A DNA stretch of 64,000 nt, from positions 434,001-498,000 of the forward strand of contig NZ_ACQA01000001.1 in assembly GCF_000182645.1 (NCBI RefSeq), read 5' to 3'. Below the pieces are notes generated by a model. The model searched no databases. It was not told the DNA's origin and saw only the letters and a program-made list of their open reading frames with translations. A program made the position numbers and the translations under genes. Origin of the DNA: Brucella intermedia LMG 3301 (GTDB lineage Bacteria; Pseudomonadota; Alphaproteobacteria; Rhizobiales; Rhizobiaceae). Of the stretch, positions 38,520 through 47,591 are shown piece after piece. Position 1 is the stretch's first letter. Each line of letters starts with the position of its first letter.

Positions 38520-38620
38520 AGAGCATTACCTGTTTCTGATGAATCATTGGAAATGCTCTGTTTGTTTTATCGCATGACTTTGACCCGAAACCGGTTCCCG
38601 CTTTCGGGAGACATGCTCTA
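38520..38620. repeat. Intergenic repeat, left copy of an inverted pair
   Basis: AGAGCATTACCTGTTTCTGATGAATCATTGGAAATGCTCT forms a hairpin by itself. It continues through AACCGGTTCCCG to GGGAGACATGCTCTA. The reverse complement of 40030-40128 matches it closely, so the two bracket the Hsp70 gene in inverted orientation. Confidence 0.7.
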
Positions 38621-38711
38621 GTCTGCGCCAAATCCACACTTTCGGGTTGAGCTTGGCTGCCACTGCTGCTAATCCGCCCGCTCCCCGATTTCCTCCAAAA
38701 AAGGTGCAGTG

Positions 38712-40031
38712 ATGACGAAGGCTGACCAGAGCCCATTTGACGGCGTGACATTGGGCATCGATTTTGGCACGACCAACACGGTTCTTTCCGTTGCCGCAGC
38801 CGATGGCACGACGGCGGTTCTCAGTGTGCCGAAGGATGGGGTTGATATTACCGGCTACCGTTCGGTTCTTTGCTTCTGGCAGGATCGTGAAACAGGCGAG
38901 CGCACCGTCGAAAGTGGGCCATGGGCGATGGACGTATTCGTCAACGCGCCGCACTCCACGCGCATGCTGCAATCCTTCAAGACATTCGCGGCATCGAAAT
39001 CCTTCACCGACACGCCGGTCTTCGGCAAGCGCTTCAAGTTCGAGGATATTCTGACCACTTTCCTCGAAACGGTTGCCGCACGGCTGGGCGACCGCCTGCC
39101 GCCAAAGGGCAATCGCGTGGTCATCGGCAGGCCGGTGATCTTTGCAGGCGCTTCGCCCGATGAAGCGCTGGCCATGCAGCGCTATGAAAAGGCGTTCCGG
39201 GCGTTCGGCTTCACCGACATTCATTATGTCTATGAGCCTGTCGCCGCCGCTTATTTTTATGCGCAGGAACTGACGGCCGCGTCCACCGTTCTGGTGGCCG
39301 ACTTTGGCGGCGGCACCAGCGACTTTTCCATCGTCCGGTTCGACGTGGGCAGGCAAGGCCTGAGTTTCACGCCGCTCAGCCAGACGGGTGTCGGTATTGC
39401 CGGCGATACGTTCGATTACCGCATCATCGACAATGCCGTATCGCCGCTGCTTGGAAAGGGGACAGAATATCAGTCCTTCGGCAAGAGGCTGACTGTGCCG
39501 AACCATTATTATGCAAATTTTGCGCGCTGGAACACGTTGTTCCTGATGAACTCTCCGGCCACCATCCGCGATCTGGACGAACTGGCCCGGCAAGCGGTTG
39601 ACCCCAAGCCGCTCGAACATTTCATCAACCTGATCGAGAACGATTATGGCTACGAAATCTATCGCGCCGTATCGGACCTGAAAGTGCGGCTTTCCTCGCA
39701 GCGCATGTCGGAACTGCACTTCAAGGCGGATGATTTTGAAATCCGTTCGGACATTACCCGCAATGATTTCGAAAACTGGATCGCGGACGATGTGCGCCAG
39801 ATCGAAAACTCGGTGCAGCAGGCGGTCGAAAAAGCGGAGCTGGAAACCTCGTCTATCGACCGGGTTTTCCTCACTGGCGGCACGTCGTTCGTGCCGGTCA
39901 TCCGAACCGTGTTTGAAAGCCGCTTTCCCGATGCCGAGGTGACAAGCTCGAACCAGTTCGATTCCATTGCCAACGGCCTCGCACTGATCGGGCAGAGTGC
40001 GGATATCGAACGCTGGTCGGTGAAGAGCTAG
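38712..40031 (+). CDS. yegD: Hsp70-family chaperone-like protein (YegD)
   Basis: A 439-aa actin/Hsp70-fold ATPase. Motifs are GIDFGTTNTVLSV (phosphate 1), YEPVAAAYFYAQ, VADFGGGTSDFSIV (phosphate 2) and FLTGGTSFVPVIRTVF (adenosine). There is no peptide-binding C-terminal domain of the DnaK kind, so it is about 200 residues shorter than DnaK, as YegD proteins are. The start at 38712 has AAGG 7 nt upstream. Its role is unknown. The gene stands alone between two inverted repeats. Confidence 0.87.
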   Translation: MTKADQSPFDGVTLGIDFGTTNTVLSVAAADGTTAVLSVPKDGVDITGYRSVLCFWQDRETGERTVESGPWAMDVFVNAPHSTRMLQSFKTFAASKSFTDTPVFGKRFKFEDILTTFLETVAARLGDRLPPKGNRVVIGRPVIFAGASPDEALAMQRYEKAFRAFGFTDIHYVYEPVAAAYFYAQELTAASTVLVADFGGGTSDFSIVRFDVGRQGLSFTPLSQTGVGIAGDTFDYRIIDNAVSPLLGKGTEYQSFGKRLTVPNHYYANFARWNTLFLMNSPATIRDLDELARQAVDPKPLEHFINLIENDYGYEIYRAVSDLKVRLSSQRMSELHFKADDFEIRSDITRNDFENWIADDVRQIENSVQQAVEKAELETSSIDRVFLTGGTSFVPVIRTVFESRFPDAEVTSSNQFDSIANGLALIGQSADIERWSVKS

Positions 40032-40128
40032 AGTATGTCTCCCGAAAATGCGAACCGGTTCCCGGAGACATGCGTAAAGAGAAACGATAGAGCATTTCCA
40101 GTGATTCAGTGAAACAGGAAATGCTCTG
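40030..40128. repeat. Intergenic repeat, right copy of an inverted pair
   Basis: AGAGTATGTCTCCCGAAAATGCGAACCGGTTCCCGG runs to a terminal hairpin AGAGCATTTCC...GGAAATGCTCT. It is the inverted counterpart of 38520-38620 and begins at the stop codon of the Hsp70 gene. Confidence 0.7.
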
Positions 40129-40165
40129 GAGGCAGTCTGGAAGGCTAGCGATACGTCACTGGCCG

Positions 40166-40708
40166 TCAGGGCAGAATTTCTATCGGCGTTCCGGTCGGAA
40201 CCCTTGCCCATATGTCACGCATTTCCGCATCGGTGACGGCAATGCAGCCATCGGTCCAGTCCCAGAGCCGGTGTGCCGATTTAAGCCAGCCCCAGCCATT
40301 CGGCAGGCCGTGGATCATGATATTGCCGCCCGGTGCATGACCGGCAGCCGCTGCTGCCTGTTTGTCGTTTTCGTTGGGATAGGAAATATGCAGGCTCAGA
40401 TGCGCCATTGAGCGCGGGTTGCGCCAGTCGATGACGTAATGCCCTTCCGGCGTCTTTTCATCGCCTTCGCGCTGTTTGTGACCGCCATCGCCGTTGCTGC
40501 CGAGCGATATGCGATAGGTGCCGATTGTTCTGCCGTCGCGCAACAGGGTCATCTGGCGGTTAGCCTTTTCAACCCTGATCGCATCGGCCTGTTGTTCGGA
40601 CGGTGCGGCAAGCGGAGGTTCGGCCAGGCTTATCCTGGCCATGACCTTCGTATAGCCGAATAATGCGATGGCGATGAGCACCACGGCGAAGAGAGTTTTC
40701 TTGAACAT
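40166..40708 (-). CDS. YkuD-domain L,D-transpeptidase-like protein
   Basis: A 180-aa protein. An N-terminal signal or anchor (KKTLFAVVLIAIALFGYTKV) is followed by a YkuD domain: RVEKANRQMTLLRDGRTIG, MIHGLPNGWGWL and WTDGCIAVTDAEM, with catalytic His and Cys. It belongs to the short YafK/ErfK-like group with the TDGCIAV variant of the motif. A role in peptidoglycan crosslinking or in hydrolysis of crosslinks is inferred. The start at 40708 leaves the signal at the true N-terminus. Confidence 0.86.
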   Translation of the reverse strand: MFKKTLFAVVLIAIALFGYTKVMARISLAEPPLAAPSEQQADAIRVEKANRQMTLLRDGRTIGTYRISLGSNGDGGHKQREGDEKTPEGHYVIDWRNPRSMAHLSLHISYPNENDKQAAAAAGHAPGGNIMIHGLPNGWGWLKSAHRLWDWTDGCIAVTDAEMRDIWARVPTGTPIEILP

Positions 40709-40802
40709 GGTGCTCGCTTTGAACAGGTCAGTATCTGCCCGCTTTTCACAGATGATTGGGGCTTTCACAAGTCGAACATGGTCTGTGAAGTCACTGCATA
40801 AC

Positions 40803-41225
40803 TTAAGGAGCAGTTGCCGTATCGGCAAAGCAGGCGGCAATTTCCTTGTTGGCACCAAGCTTTTCAGCCCATTTGACCAGATCGGGCATCTCGTCTCTTT
40901 CAGCCATCCCGCCCCAGACGTCCTTCAGTTTGGGCGACTTGCCGGAAAGATCGAAGAAGAAATAGCCGGGATCAGCGACCGGAACATCCGCATAGAGGAC
41001 AGACCAGTTGCCATATTGCATGAAACTTTGAATGTCGACGGAAGCGGGTTTGACTTTCTTGCCGAGACTTTGTGCGATGAGCGACCTGTAGTCTGTTTTC
41101 TGCTGTTTGGTGAGCGTGGTCGTCACGCCATCGCAGGCGGATTTGGCAAAGGCGTTCCCTGCCGGAAGAGCCAACGCAACAGCAAGCAGAACTGCGGCAC
41201 AGGCAGGCGAAAAGCGTGTGTTCAT
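40803..41225 (-). CDS. Small exported protein of unknown function
   Basis: A 140-aa protein with a clear signal peptide (ACAAVLLAVALALPAGNAFA, cut near residue 28). The mature part starts KSACDGVTTTLTKQQKTDYR and contains GNWSVLYADVPVADPGYFFF. It has one cysteine near each end. I do not recognise a named family, though rhizobial relatives probably exist. GAGGGG stands 4-6 nt before the paired ATGs at 41228/41225. It lies between a YkuD gene and a GFA gene on the same strand. Confidence 0.72.
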   Translation of the reverse strand: MNTRFSPACAAVLLAVALALPAGNAFAKSACDGVTTTLTKQQKTDYRSLIAQSLGKKVKPASVDIQSFMQYGNWSVLYADVPVADPGYFFFDLSGKSPKLKDVWGGMAERDEMPDLVKWAEKLGANKEIAACFADTATAP

Positions 41226-41265
41226 CATACCCCTCAGAAAAAAGCCAGCGCGATAATTCCGATTT

Positions 41266-41676
41266 TCAAGCGCCTCCATAAATTCCCTCCTCGAACCGGC
41301 TCGACCCATCGCGGTTGCGCTCATAGCCATGCATGTCCGGGAAAGGCGGCAGCCAGCTTTCGCGGCGGATGGTCCAGAGTTCGTAGGTCGGCTTGAACTG
41401 ATCCGGCGCATCGAGCGAACCGAGGTTGATTTCGATCTCATCGCCGCTGTGGCCGAAAACGGACGACCCGCAGCGCGGGCAAAAATGCCGTCCCGCATAG
41501 TCGCCGGTTTCTCCCTCGACCGTAACCGCAGTCTCGGGAAATATCGCCGAGGCATGAAACAGCGCGCCATGATGCTTGCGACAATCGAGGCAATGGCAGA
41601 TGCCGACCCGATACGGCTGTCCCGCCGCTTCGAAGCGGACTTTGCCGCACAGGCAGCCGCCCGTGACCTTATCCAT
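41266..41676 (-). CDS. GFA-family zinc-binding protein
   Basis: A 136-aa protein of the glutathione-dependent formaldehyde-activating (GFA/CENP-V) fold. Zinc cysteines appear as GGCLCGKVRF (C8, C10), CHCLDCRKHHG, and FCPRCGSSVF. The tail ELWTIRRESWLPPFPDM is typical. Most members have no proven formaldehyde activity. The start at 41676 has GGAGG 7 nt upstream, while the longer frame has none. Confidence 0.88.
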   Translation of the reverse strand: MDKVTGGCLCGKVRFEAAGQPYRVGICHCLDCRKHHGALFHASAIFPETAVTVEGETGDYAGRHFCPRCGSSVFGHSGDEIEINLGSLDAPDQFKPTYELWTIRRESWLPPFPDMHGYERNRDGSSRFEEGIYGGA

Positions 41677-41877
41677 GATGCACCTCCTCACCGTAGCTGT
41701 CCGCAATTTGTAAAGCGGAATTCGCTTAAACCCCGCATTAACCATATTCGTTCATGGTTAATGCGCTGCTGATAATGACTGTATTCGCCAGAGCTGCAAG
41801 CGTGTCCCCAACCCACAGGACAAGGTTAATACTCCGTTATCACCGGCATGGTTCAGTCAGTGTGAGTGGAGTGTGCG

Positions 41878-43167
41878 GTGCGTCTTGTATCTTTACGAGC
41901 GCTGTTTGGTCGAAGGAAGGCCGTTGCCGAGCCGGTGTGGCATTACCCTGTCACGGGCTATTGCCCGGAGGAGGGGCGCTATTACGCCGTCCGCGCAAAG
42001 CCTCGCCAGACAGTCCATAAACCGCACCGTATGGTGCCGCTGGTTCTGGCTGCCATTACCTATCTCTTCAATTCCAATGCGATTGCCTTTCAGGACATGG
42101 CGAGCCTCGTGCCTTCCGCCGACATGGGAACGCACCGCTGGACTGCTTTCGTCGCCAAGGCGCCGGTCGGCTCCGTCCATCAGGCCGAAATGCCCTTCGT
42201 CGATGCAACGACCGTGACGGGCAGCATTGCCAACAACGGCATAGAGGTGCCGGGCATAGGCCGCGTTGCGCTGTCGGGCGGGCGCAAGACGGCAAAGCTC
42301 GGCCCGGACGATCCGAACCCCGATGAAAACCGCATCCATCGCGCCGACAAGACGGGCCGTCTCGTCTCGGTAAAGCCCAAGGCGCCGGCCAAGGCCTTCA
42401 CCGCCGGCAGCATGTTTGAAAAGATCAGCATGATCACGCGTCCGCCTGAAAAGACGGACGCGAAAATGGCTTTCTCCAGCAAGCTGGAAGGCAAGGAAGT
42501 CGCCATCACCATGGCGTTCCATGCGGTCCAGCCGCCGAAGCCGCGCGCCGAAATGCCGACCCAGCTTGCCAAGCTCATTACCAATGACCAGCCGGATGTG
42601 CTGGCCCTTGGTTATGCGCCTGCGACGCCGGACTACGGCAAGACATCGCCTTTCGAGAGCATCCTGAAGCCCCAGCCGGATGAAGGGCGCTTCGTGCCGC
42701 CTATCAGCGAACAGGATCATGAATGGGCCGCGACGCCGCTGCCGCCGTCCGCCTTCAGCAAGAGCGAGCAGAAGTGCCTTGCCGAAGCCGTCTATTATGA
42801 AGCCCGGGGCGAAACGGTGAAGGGGCAGGTCGCGGTCGCCCAGGTCGTCCTCAACCGCGTGCGCAATCCCGCCTATCCGGGAACGATCTGCGGCGTGGTG
42901 TACCAGAACCGCGACTGGCTCAATGCCTGCCAGTTTTCGTTTGCCTGCGACGGCCAGAAACACCGCGTAACCGAAATGCCGCAATGGCGCATGGCCCAGC
43001 AGGTGGCAAAGACTGTCTCCGCCGGACAGATATGGCTGCCGGAAGTCGGCTCCGCCACCCATTATCACGCGACCTATGTTCGTCCGTTCTGGGCTCCGAC
43101 CATGAAGAAGGTCACCAAGATCGGCCTTCACGTTTTCTATCGGACCTATGGCGGCGGGTGGAGCTGA
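41878..43167 (+). CDS. SleB-family cell wall hydrolase
   Basis: About 429 aa. An N-terminal basic region leads into a membrane segment (MVPLVLAAITYLF, about 48-60). A long low-complexity linker follows, then a C-terminal hydrolase_2 (SleB) domain: CLAEAVYYEARGETVKGQVAVAQ with the catalytic Glu, then VLNRVRNPAYPGTICGVVYQ and ATHYHATYVRPFW. Likely a peptidoglycan lytic enzyme in the periplasm. The start GTG 41878 is favoured by GGAG 6 nt upstream; GTG 41866 is an alternative. Confidence 0.87.
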   Translation: MRLVSLRALFGRRKAVAEPVWHYPVTGYCPEEGRYYAVRAKPRQTVHKPHRMVPLVLAAITYLFNSNAIAFQDMASLVPSADMGTHRWTAFVAKAPVGSVHQAEMPFVDATTVTGSIANNGIEVPGIGRVALSGGRKTAKLGPDDPNPDENRIHRADKTGRLVSVKPKAPAKAFTAGSMFEKISMITRPPEKTDAKMAFSSKLEGKEVAITMAFHAVQPPKPRAEMPTQLAKLITNDQPDVLALGYAPATPDYGKTSPFESILKPQPDEGRFVPPISEQDHEWAATPLPPSAFSKSEQKCLAEAVYYEARGETVKGQVAVAQVVLNRVRNPAYPGTICGVVYQNRDWLNACQFSFACDGQKHRVTEMPQWRMAQQVAKTVSAGQIWLPEVGSATHYHATYVRPFWAPTMKKVTKIGLHVFYRTYGGGWS

Positions 43168-43508
43168 ATATCCCGTCTGCGCCAGTAACGGGATCGGCGC
43201 GTTTCAACTCACGTTTTTGTTAGCGGACTAAAAGCCCGAACAGGCGCATATAACCGGCTTTGGAGCGGACCCGAATATGGCGCGATCCTCCAAAATCGAT
43301 TCCGTTTTTTTGGCCAATAATGTGGCCAATCTGGTTCTTTGGTCGGAAAATGAGTCGCACCAATATCTAAGTAATTGAGATTGCTGGATAAAAAACCTTC
43401 TGGACCAATGCCTGCACCGCCTTGACTAGCGGACGGCGTGTCAATATGTTGCGCGCAACTTGGAAATGGGATTGAAATCCTCGTATTTCTTGAAAAAAGG
43501 AGCTGCCA
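43168..43508. other. 341-nt gap before the ATP synthase operon
   Basis: No gene seen. It contains two TGGCCAAT copies 12 nt apart near 43310-43330 and the promoter listed at 43422. The rest shows nothing I can name. Confidence 0.5.
43422..43450 (+). promoter_or_regulatory. Predicted sigma-70-type promoter of the atpIBEF operon
   Basis: TTGACT (43422-43427), a 17-nt spacer and TATGTT (43445-43450) form a good housekeeping promoter, about 59 nt before the atpI ATG. Confidence 0.6.
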
Positions 43509-43907
43509 ATGGCGCGCGGGACTGAACCCGGAAAGCCATCCGGTGCGATCAAGAATGCGAGGAATGAGCCCGGTTCCGGGGAGCTGGATCAGCGCTTGAA
43601 TCGCCTGGAGGCCGAACTGGCCAAAAAAGGTGTGTTCAAGCAGCCGGCTTCCGAGGATGAGCGATCGGCGACTGCAAGTTCGGTCGCGCAGGCCATGAAG
43701 ATTTCCAGCGAGTTCATCGCAGGGGTTCTGGTCGGTGCGCTGATAGGCTGGTTCATCGATCGTGTCGCCGGTACATCGCCCTGGGGATTGATCGTATTTC
43801 TCCTTCTGGGCTTCGGTGCGGGCGTCCTCAACGTGCTTCGTTCCGCTGGATATGTTGCCGAACAGGGCAACGTCAAATCTAGCGCGGAAAAGAACGACAA
43901 GAAATAG
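43509..43907 (+). CDS. atpI: ATP synthase assembly protein AtpI
   Basis: A 132-aa protein with a charged coiled-coil N-terminus (LDQRLNRLEAELAKKG) and two membrane helices (SSEFIAGVLVGALIGWFIDR; WGLIVFLLLGFGAGVLNVLR). AtpI assists c-ring assembly or Mg2+ supply and is first in the operon. AGGAG lies 6 nt upstream. It is followed by a 165-nt leader with tandem hairpins before atpB. Confidence 0.92.
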   Translation: MARGTEPGKPSGAIKNARNEPGSGELDQRLNRLEAELAKKGVFKQPASEDERSATASSVAQAMKISSEFIAGVLVGALIGWFIDRVAGTSPWGLIVFLLLGFGAGVLNVLRSAGYVAEQGNVKSSAEKNDKK

Positions 43908-43983
43908 GGCTTGACGGGCTTCACGGTAAAGTTCGTTCAAGTGTGAGTGAACAAGTGGGCCTTCTGGTCCGAGACTGAAACGC

Positions 43984-44055
43984 CCTTGGGCAAGCAACGT
44001 TGCCTTCGGGCAAGCGAAGTGCCTTCGGGCAGGCCAAATTGCCTTCGGGCAGGGA
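43984..44055 (+). repeat. Three tandem 20-bp units forming TTCG-loop hairpins before atpB
   Basis: TTGCC-TTCG-GGCAA (44000-44013), TGCC-TTCG-GGCA (44020-44031) and TTGCC-TTCG-GGCA (44039-44051) recur at exact 20-nt spacing. A degenerate TTGGGCAAGC unit precedes them. In RNA each is a stem closed by a C(UUCG)G tetraloop, an unusually stable fold. The array ends 21 nt before the atpB start codon, close to its ribosome site. Confidence 0.8.
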
Positions 44056-44072
44056 AGACAGACGAGGTTAAG

Positions 44073-44822
44073 GTGGCGAACGATCCGATCCATCAGTTCC
44101 AGGTTTCCCGGTGGATTCCCATCGACGTAGGCGGTGTTGACCTGTCGTTCACGAATGTTTCGGCCTTCATGGTCGCAACCGTCGTGGTCGCTTCGGGCTT
44201 TCTTTATCTGACGTCTTCGGGCCGCGGCCTGATCCCGACCCGTCTTCAGTCGGTTTCGGAAATGGCTTACGAATTCGTGGCCACCAGCCTGCGGGATTCA
44301 GCAGGGTCGAAGGGCATGAAGTTCTTCCCCTTCGTCTTCTCGCTGTTCATGTTCGTTCTGGTCGCAAACTTTCTCGGTCTTTTCCCGTATTTCTATACGG
44401 TTACGAGCCAGATCATCGTGACCTTCGCCCTTGCCGTTCTGGTCATCGGCACGGTCATCATCTACGGTTTCTTCAAGCACGGCTTCGGCTTCCTCAAGCT
44501 GTTCGTGCCGAGCGGCGTTCCCGGCATCATTGTGCCGCTGGTTGTCGCCATTGAAATCATCTCGTTCCTGTCGCGTCCGATCAGCCTCTCGGTTCGTCTC
44601 TTTGCGAACATGCTTGCCGGTCACATCACGCTCAAGGTTTTTGCGGGCTTCGTCGTCTCGCTGGCAGCCCTCGGCCCGATCGGCATCGGCGGCGCTGTCC
44701 TGCCGCTGATCATGACGGTTGCGATCACCGCACTCGAATTCCTCGTAGCCTTCCTGCAGGCCTACGTGTTTACCGTTCTCACCTGCATGTACATCAACGA
44801 CGCTGTACATCCGGGACACTGA
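44073..44822 (+). CDS. atpB: F0F1 ATP synthase subunit a
   Basis: A 249-aa proton channel subunit with five to six helices. The essential arginine is in [18 protein letters not shown]. The conserved end [20 protein letters not shown] is present. The start is GTG 44073 ([13 protein letters not shown] follows), with GAGG 5 nt upstream; an ATG at 43947 would add 42 residues that merely translate the hairpin repeat. Length equals that of other Brucella-type AtpB proteins. Confidence 0.95.
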   Translation: MANDPIHQFQVSRWIPIDVGGVDLSFTNVSAFMVATVVVASGFLYLTSSGRGLIPTRLQSVSEMAYEFVATSLRDSAGSKGMKFFPFVFSLFMFVLVANFLGLFPYFYTVTSQIIVTFALAVLVIGTVIIYGFFKHGFGFLKLFVPSGVPGIIVPLVVAIEIISFLSRPISLSVRLFANMLAGHITLKVFAGFVVSLAALGPIGIGGAVLPLIMTVAITALEFLVAFLQAYVFTVLTCMYINDAVHPGH

Positions 44823-44889
44823 GTTCAAGCCGGCGGGCGACCGCCAGAACTGAAATCCGCGCTTATATTCAATCCAGAAGGAGCTTAAC

Positions 44890-45117
44890 ATGGAAGCGGA
44901 AGCAGCAAAGTACATCGGCGCCGGTCTCGCCTGTTTCGGTATGGCCGGTACGGCTCTCGGCCTCGGCAATATCTTCGGCAACTACCTCTCCGGCGCTCTG
45001 CGCAACCCGTCCGCTGCTGACAGCCAGTTCGGCCGTCTGGTGTTCGGTTTCGCCGTTACGGAAGCTCTGGGCATCTTCTCGCTGCTCATCGCGCTTCTGC
45101 TCCTCTTCGCCGTCTAA
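44890..45117 (+). CDS. atpE: F0F1 ATP synthase subunit c
   Basis: A 75-aa two-helix proteolipid forming the rotor ring. The polar loop is RNPSAADSQ and the proton-binding residue is E58 in [16 protein letters not shown] lies 7 nt before the ATG. It follows atpB by 67 nt. Confidence 0.97.
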   Translation: MEAEAAKYIGAGLACFGMAGTALGLGNIFGNYLSGALRNPSAADSQFGRLVFGFAVTEALGIFSLLIALLLLFAV

Positions 45118-45287
45118 TCAACGGTCGCAAGAAACGGGCTGGCCGCGAAGCAGCTTTTGGAACATGGTCCTTGAGGTCATGTCCGCTGGAAGATGCAGGC
45201 GCGGCTGGCCTTTGCATATGTCGTCTGAGTAAGGCATGGTCTTTCTCCATCGGGATCGGATCGTGCTGGATTAAAGGGGAAATCTGG

Positions 45288-45905
45288 ATGTTCGTGTCCA
45301 CGGCGTTTGCCCAAACCGCCACCGAATCGCAACTGGCACCTGCTGCTGGCGAGCACGGCGCAGCCGATGCTGTGCACACCGAAACCGGGGTCGCTCACGA
45401 TGCCGGACACGGCAGCGGCGTATTCCCGCCGTTTGATTCCACCCATTACGCTTCGCAGCTCCTGTGGCTGGCGATCACCTTCGGGCTTTTCTATCTGTTC
45501 ATGTCGCGCGTGGTTCTGCCGCGCATCGGCGGCGTGATCGAAACCCGTCGCGACCGCATCGCTCAGGATCTCGAGCAGGCAGCCCGCCTCAAGCAGGATG
45601 CCGACAACGCTATCGCTGCCTATGAGCAGGAACTGGCCCAGGCCCGCACCAAGGCTGCTTCGATTGCAGAAGCCGCACGCGAAAAGGGCAAGGGTGAAGC
45701 CAACGCAGAACGCGCTTCCGCCGAAGCAGCCCTCGAAGGCAAGCTCAAGGAAGCCGAAGAACGCATCGCCGCGATCAAGGCCAAGGCCATGAACGACGTC
45801 GGCAACATTGCCGAGGAAACCACGGCAGAGATCGTCGAACAGCTTCTGGGCACCAAGGCCGACAAGGCATCGGTAACAGCAGCCGTCAAGGCCGCCAACG
45901 CCTGA
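45288..45905 (+). CDS. atpF': F0F1 ATP synthase subunit b'
   Basis: A 205-aa stator subunit. An N-terminal extension ([15 protein letters not shown], His/Ala-rich) precedes one helix ([20 protein letters not shown]) and a long charged coiled coil. Photosynthetic-type and alphaproteobacterial enzymes use unlike b and b' subunits; this is the divergent b'. The start at 45288 follows the conserved N-terminus. It lies 10 nt before the b gene. Confidence 0.93.
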   Translation: MFVSTAFAQTATESQLAPAAGEHGAADAVHTETGVAHDAGHGSGVFPPFDSTHYASQLLWLAITFGLFYLFMSRVVLPRIGGVIETRRDRIAQDLEQAARLKQDADNAIAAYEQELAQARTKAASIAEAAREKGKGEANAERASAEAALEGKLKEAEERIAAIKAKAMNDVGNIAEETTAEIVEQLLGTKADKASVTAAVKAANA

Positions 45906-45915
45906 GGAGAGGACA

Positions 45916-46395
45916 ATGGACGCTACATTCTGGGCACTGATTGGCCTCATCATCTTTCTGGCGATCCTCGCCTATCTGAAGGTTCCGGGCATGGTCGGCC
46001 GGTCGCTCGACGAGCGCGCTGACCGCATCAAGAACGAGCTGGAAGAAGCACGCACGCTTCGCGAAGAAGCCCAGCAGCTGCTGGCCGAATATCATCGCAA
46101 GCGCAAGGAAGCCGAAAAGGAAGCAAGCGATATCGTTGCTTCCGCCGAACGTGAAGCCAAGGCGCTTCTCGAAGACGCCAAGCGCGCGACGGAAGAATAT
46201 GTTGCACGCCGCAACAAGCTTGCCGAGCAGAAGATCGCAACGGCTGAAGTCGATGCCATCAATGCGGTCCGCGCATCGGCGGTCGACCTTGCAGTCGCCG
46301 CAGCTGGCAAGATCGTTGCCGAAAAGGTCGATGCAAAGGTTGCAGGCAACCTGTTCAAGGATGCCTTGTCTCAGGTCAAGACAAACCTGAACTGA
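45916..46395 (+). CDS. atpF: F0F1 ATP synthase subunit b
   Basis: A 159-aa stator subunit with an N-terminal helix (FWALIGLIIFLAILAYLKV) and a charged coiled coil (LEEARTLREEAQQLLAEYHRKRKEAEKEA). It ends the operon before a terminator. The F1 genes are not in the window, as usual in this group, where F0 and F1 form separate operons. Confidence 0.96.
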   Translation: MDATFWALIGLIIFLAILAYLKVPGMVGRSLDERADRIKNELEEARTLREEAQQLLAEYHRKRKEAEKEASDIVASAEREAKALLEDAKRATEEYVARRNKLAEQKIATAEVDAINAVRASAVDLAVAAAGKIVAEKVDAKVAGNLFKDALSQVKTNLN

Positions 46396-46419
46396 TCACG
46401 GCTCCCATAATTTCAGAAA

Positions 46420-46445
46420 CGCCGCCTCCAAAGGGCGGCGTTTTT
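46420..46445 (+). terminator. Rho-independent terminator of the atp operon
   Basis: CGCCGCC pairs with GGCGGCG (to 46440), followed by TTTTTG TTTT. It is 25 nt after the atpF stop. Confidence 0.85.
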
Positions 46446-46467
46446 GTTTTACGTCGAGAAAAGGTTT

Positions 46468-46884
46468 TTAGAACCGGTCGGATTCGGGGCCGGTTTCCGT
46501 CCCTCCCAATCTGCGGAACAGCGGGCGGTACTCTTCGAGCGCAAGGTCAGCCAATGCCTCTGCTTCCTGCGGCGTGAACCATCGCAGCTCGGTGTGCTCC
46601 CGGTCGCGAATGGCAGGCTGACCGTCCCATGCGGTAACGGTATAGAGATGGAATGACGCTGCCGGTATTGCGATCTCTATCGTCGTGAGAAAGGAAAACG
46701 AGCGGAGGGTCAGTCCAAGTTCCTCGTGGATTTCTCGTTGCAGCGCGCAATCAAGGTCTTCTCCGACCTCGACATGCCCGCCCGGAAAACTCCACCGGTT
46801 GGGGTAGGCCCGACGATCCGGGCTGCGACGGCCCAGAAGTATGCCTTGGGGTCCGAGGAGAACCGCACTGACGATGTCTGGCAT
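46468..46884 (-). CDS. Nudix hydrolase (MutT-like)
   Basis: A 138-aa Nudix protein. The Nudix box is GGHVEVGEDLDCALQREIHE followed by ELGL (about 35-58), with all catalytic Glu present. LLGRRSPDRRAYPNRWSFPG precedes it. It resembles small MutT/NudG-type hydrolases; the substrate is unknown. The start at 46884 fits the conserved MPDIVSAVLL; an upstream ATG at 46911 overlaps the lrp-like gene end. Confidence 0.86.
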   Translation of the reverse strand: MPDIVSAVLLGPQGILLGRRSPDRRAYPNRWSFPGGHVEVGEDLDCALQREIHEELGLTLRSFSFLTTIEIAIPAASFHLYTVTAWDGQPAIRDREHTELRWFTPQEAEALADLALEEYRPLFRRLGGTETGPESDRF

Positions 46885-46911
46885 GACAGGCTCCGATGGA
46901 CAGACGTGCAA

Positions 46912-47403
46912 TCAGTCTTCGTTCTCGGTCAGATGCGCAAGCGGCAGCTCTCCCTGCGATTTGACCGTCTGGATAGCAAAATTGCTCCGAATGTCGATCA
47001 CGCCCGGAAGGCGCAGCAGCGTGCCGGATAGAAACCGTTCATAGGCTGCGAGATCGGCCACCACGACCTGCAACAGAAAATCGGATTCCCCGGATACGAG
47101 ATGACAGGAGAACACCTCGGGCAGGTTCTGCACGGAGGTACGGAACGCGGTGGCCGTTTCCTCGTGATGGCGCTCCACGCGAATGCCGACGAAGACAGTC
47201 AGGCCAAGTCCGACCGCATTGCGATCCAGTGCTGCATGATAGCCTCGGATGACACCCGCTTTTTCGAGCATCTTGACGCGGCGCAGGCAGGGAGAGGGCG
47301 AAAGGCCGATTTTCTCAGCCAGTTGGACATTGGAGAGCCGGGCGTCTTCCTGAAGTGCCGTGAGTATCTTGCGGTCGATGGCATCTAGCTTAAGTTTTGG
47401 CAT
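46912..47403 (-). CDS. Lrp/AsnC-family transcriptional regulator
   Basis: A 163-aa regulator. The N-terminal HTH is LDAIDRKILTALQEDARLSN, then KIGLSPSPCLRRVKMLEKAG. The C-terminal RAM domain includes VFSCHLVSGESDFLLQVVVAD. It is divergent from a LysE-type exporter gene across 188 nt, the common arrangement where an Lrp protein controls an amino-acid exporter; this target is inferred. Confidence 0.9.
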   Translation of the reverse strand: MPKLKLDAIDRKILTALQEDARLSNVQLAEKIGLSPSPCLRRVKMLEKAGVIRGYHAALDRNAVGLGLTVFVGIRVERHHEETATAFRTSVQNLPEVFSCHLVSGESDFLLQVVVADLAAYERFLSGTLLRLPGVIDIRSNFAIQTVKSQGELPLAHLTENED

Positions 47404-47591
47404 GATCCGGCAACTTGAGTTGATCTGTTGGCTGATTATATCAAAAAGGGTGAGCAATGCGCCACAAATCGCAAGGACATGCGCCTTCATCCCCGGATAG
47501 TCTGCGACATGACGCTGCTTCGCAATCGGCATCATTTTCGATGAGCCTCTGCGTCGCGACCAATTTGGCATGATCCTTACAGGCGATATTG

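Noticed and set aside
38544..40211. 555-aa minus-strand frame antisense to yegD
   Set aside because: Shadow of the Hsp70 gene.
43209..44093. 294-aa minus-strand frame across atpI and the hairpin array
   Set aside because: Translates the 20-bp repeat and the complement of atpI; no ribosome site or family.
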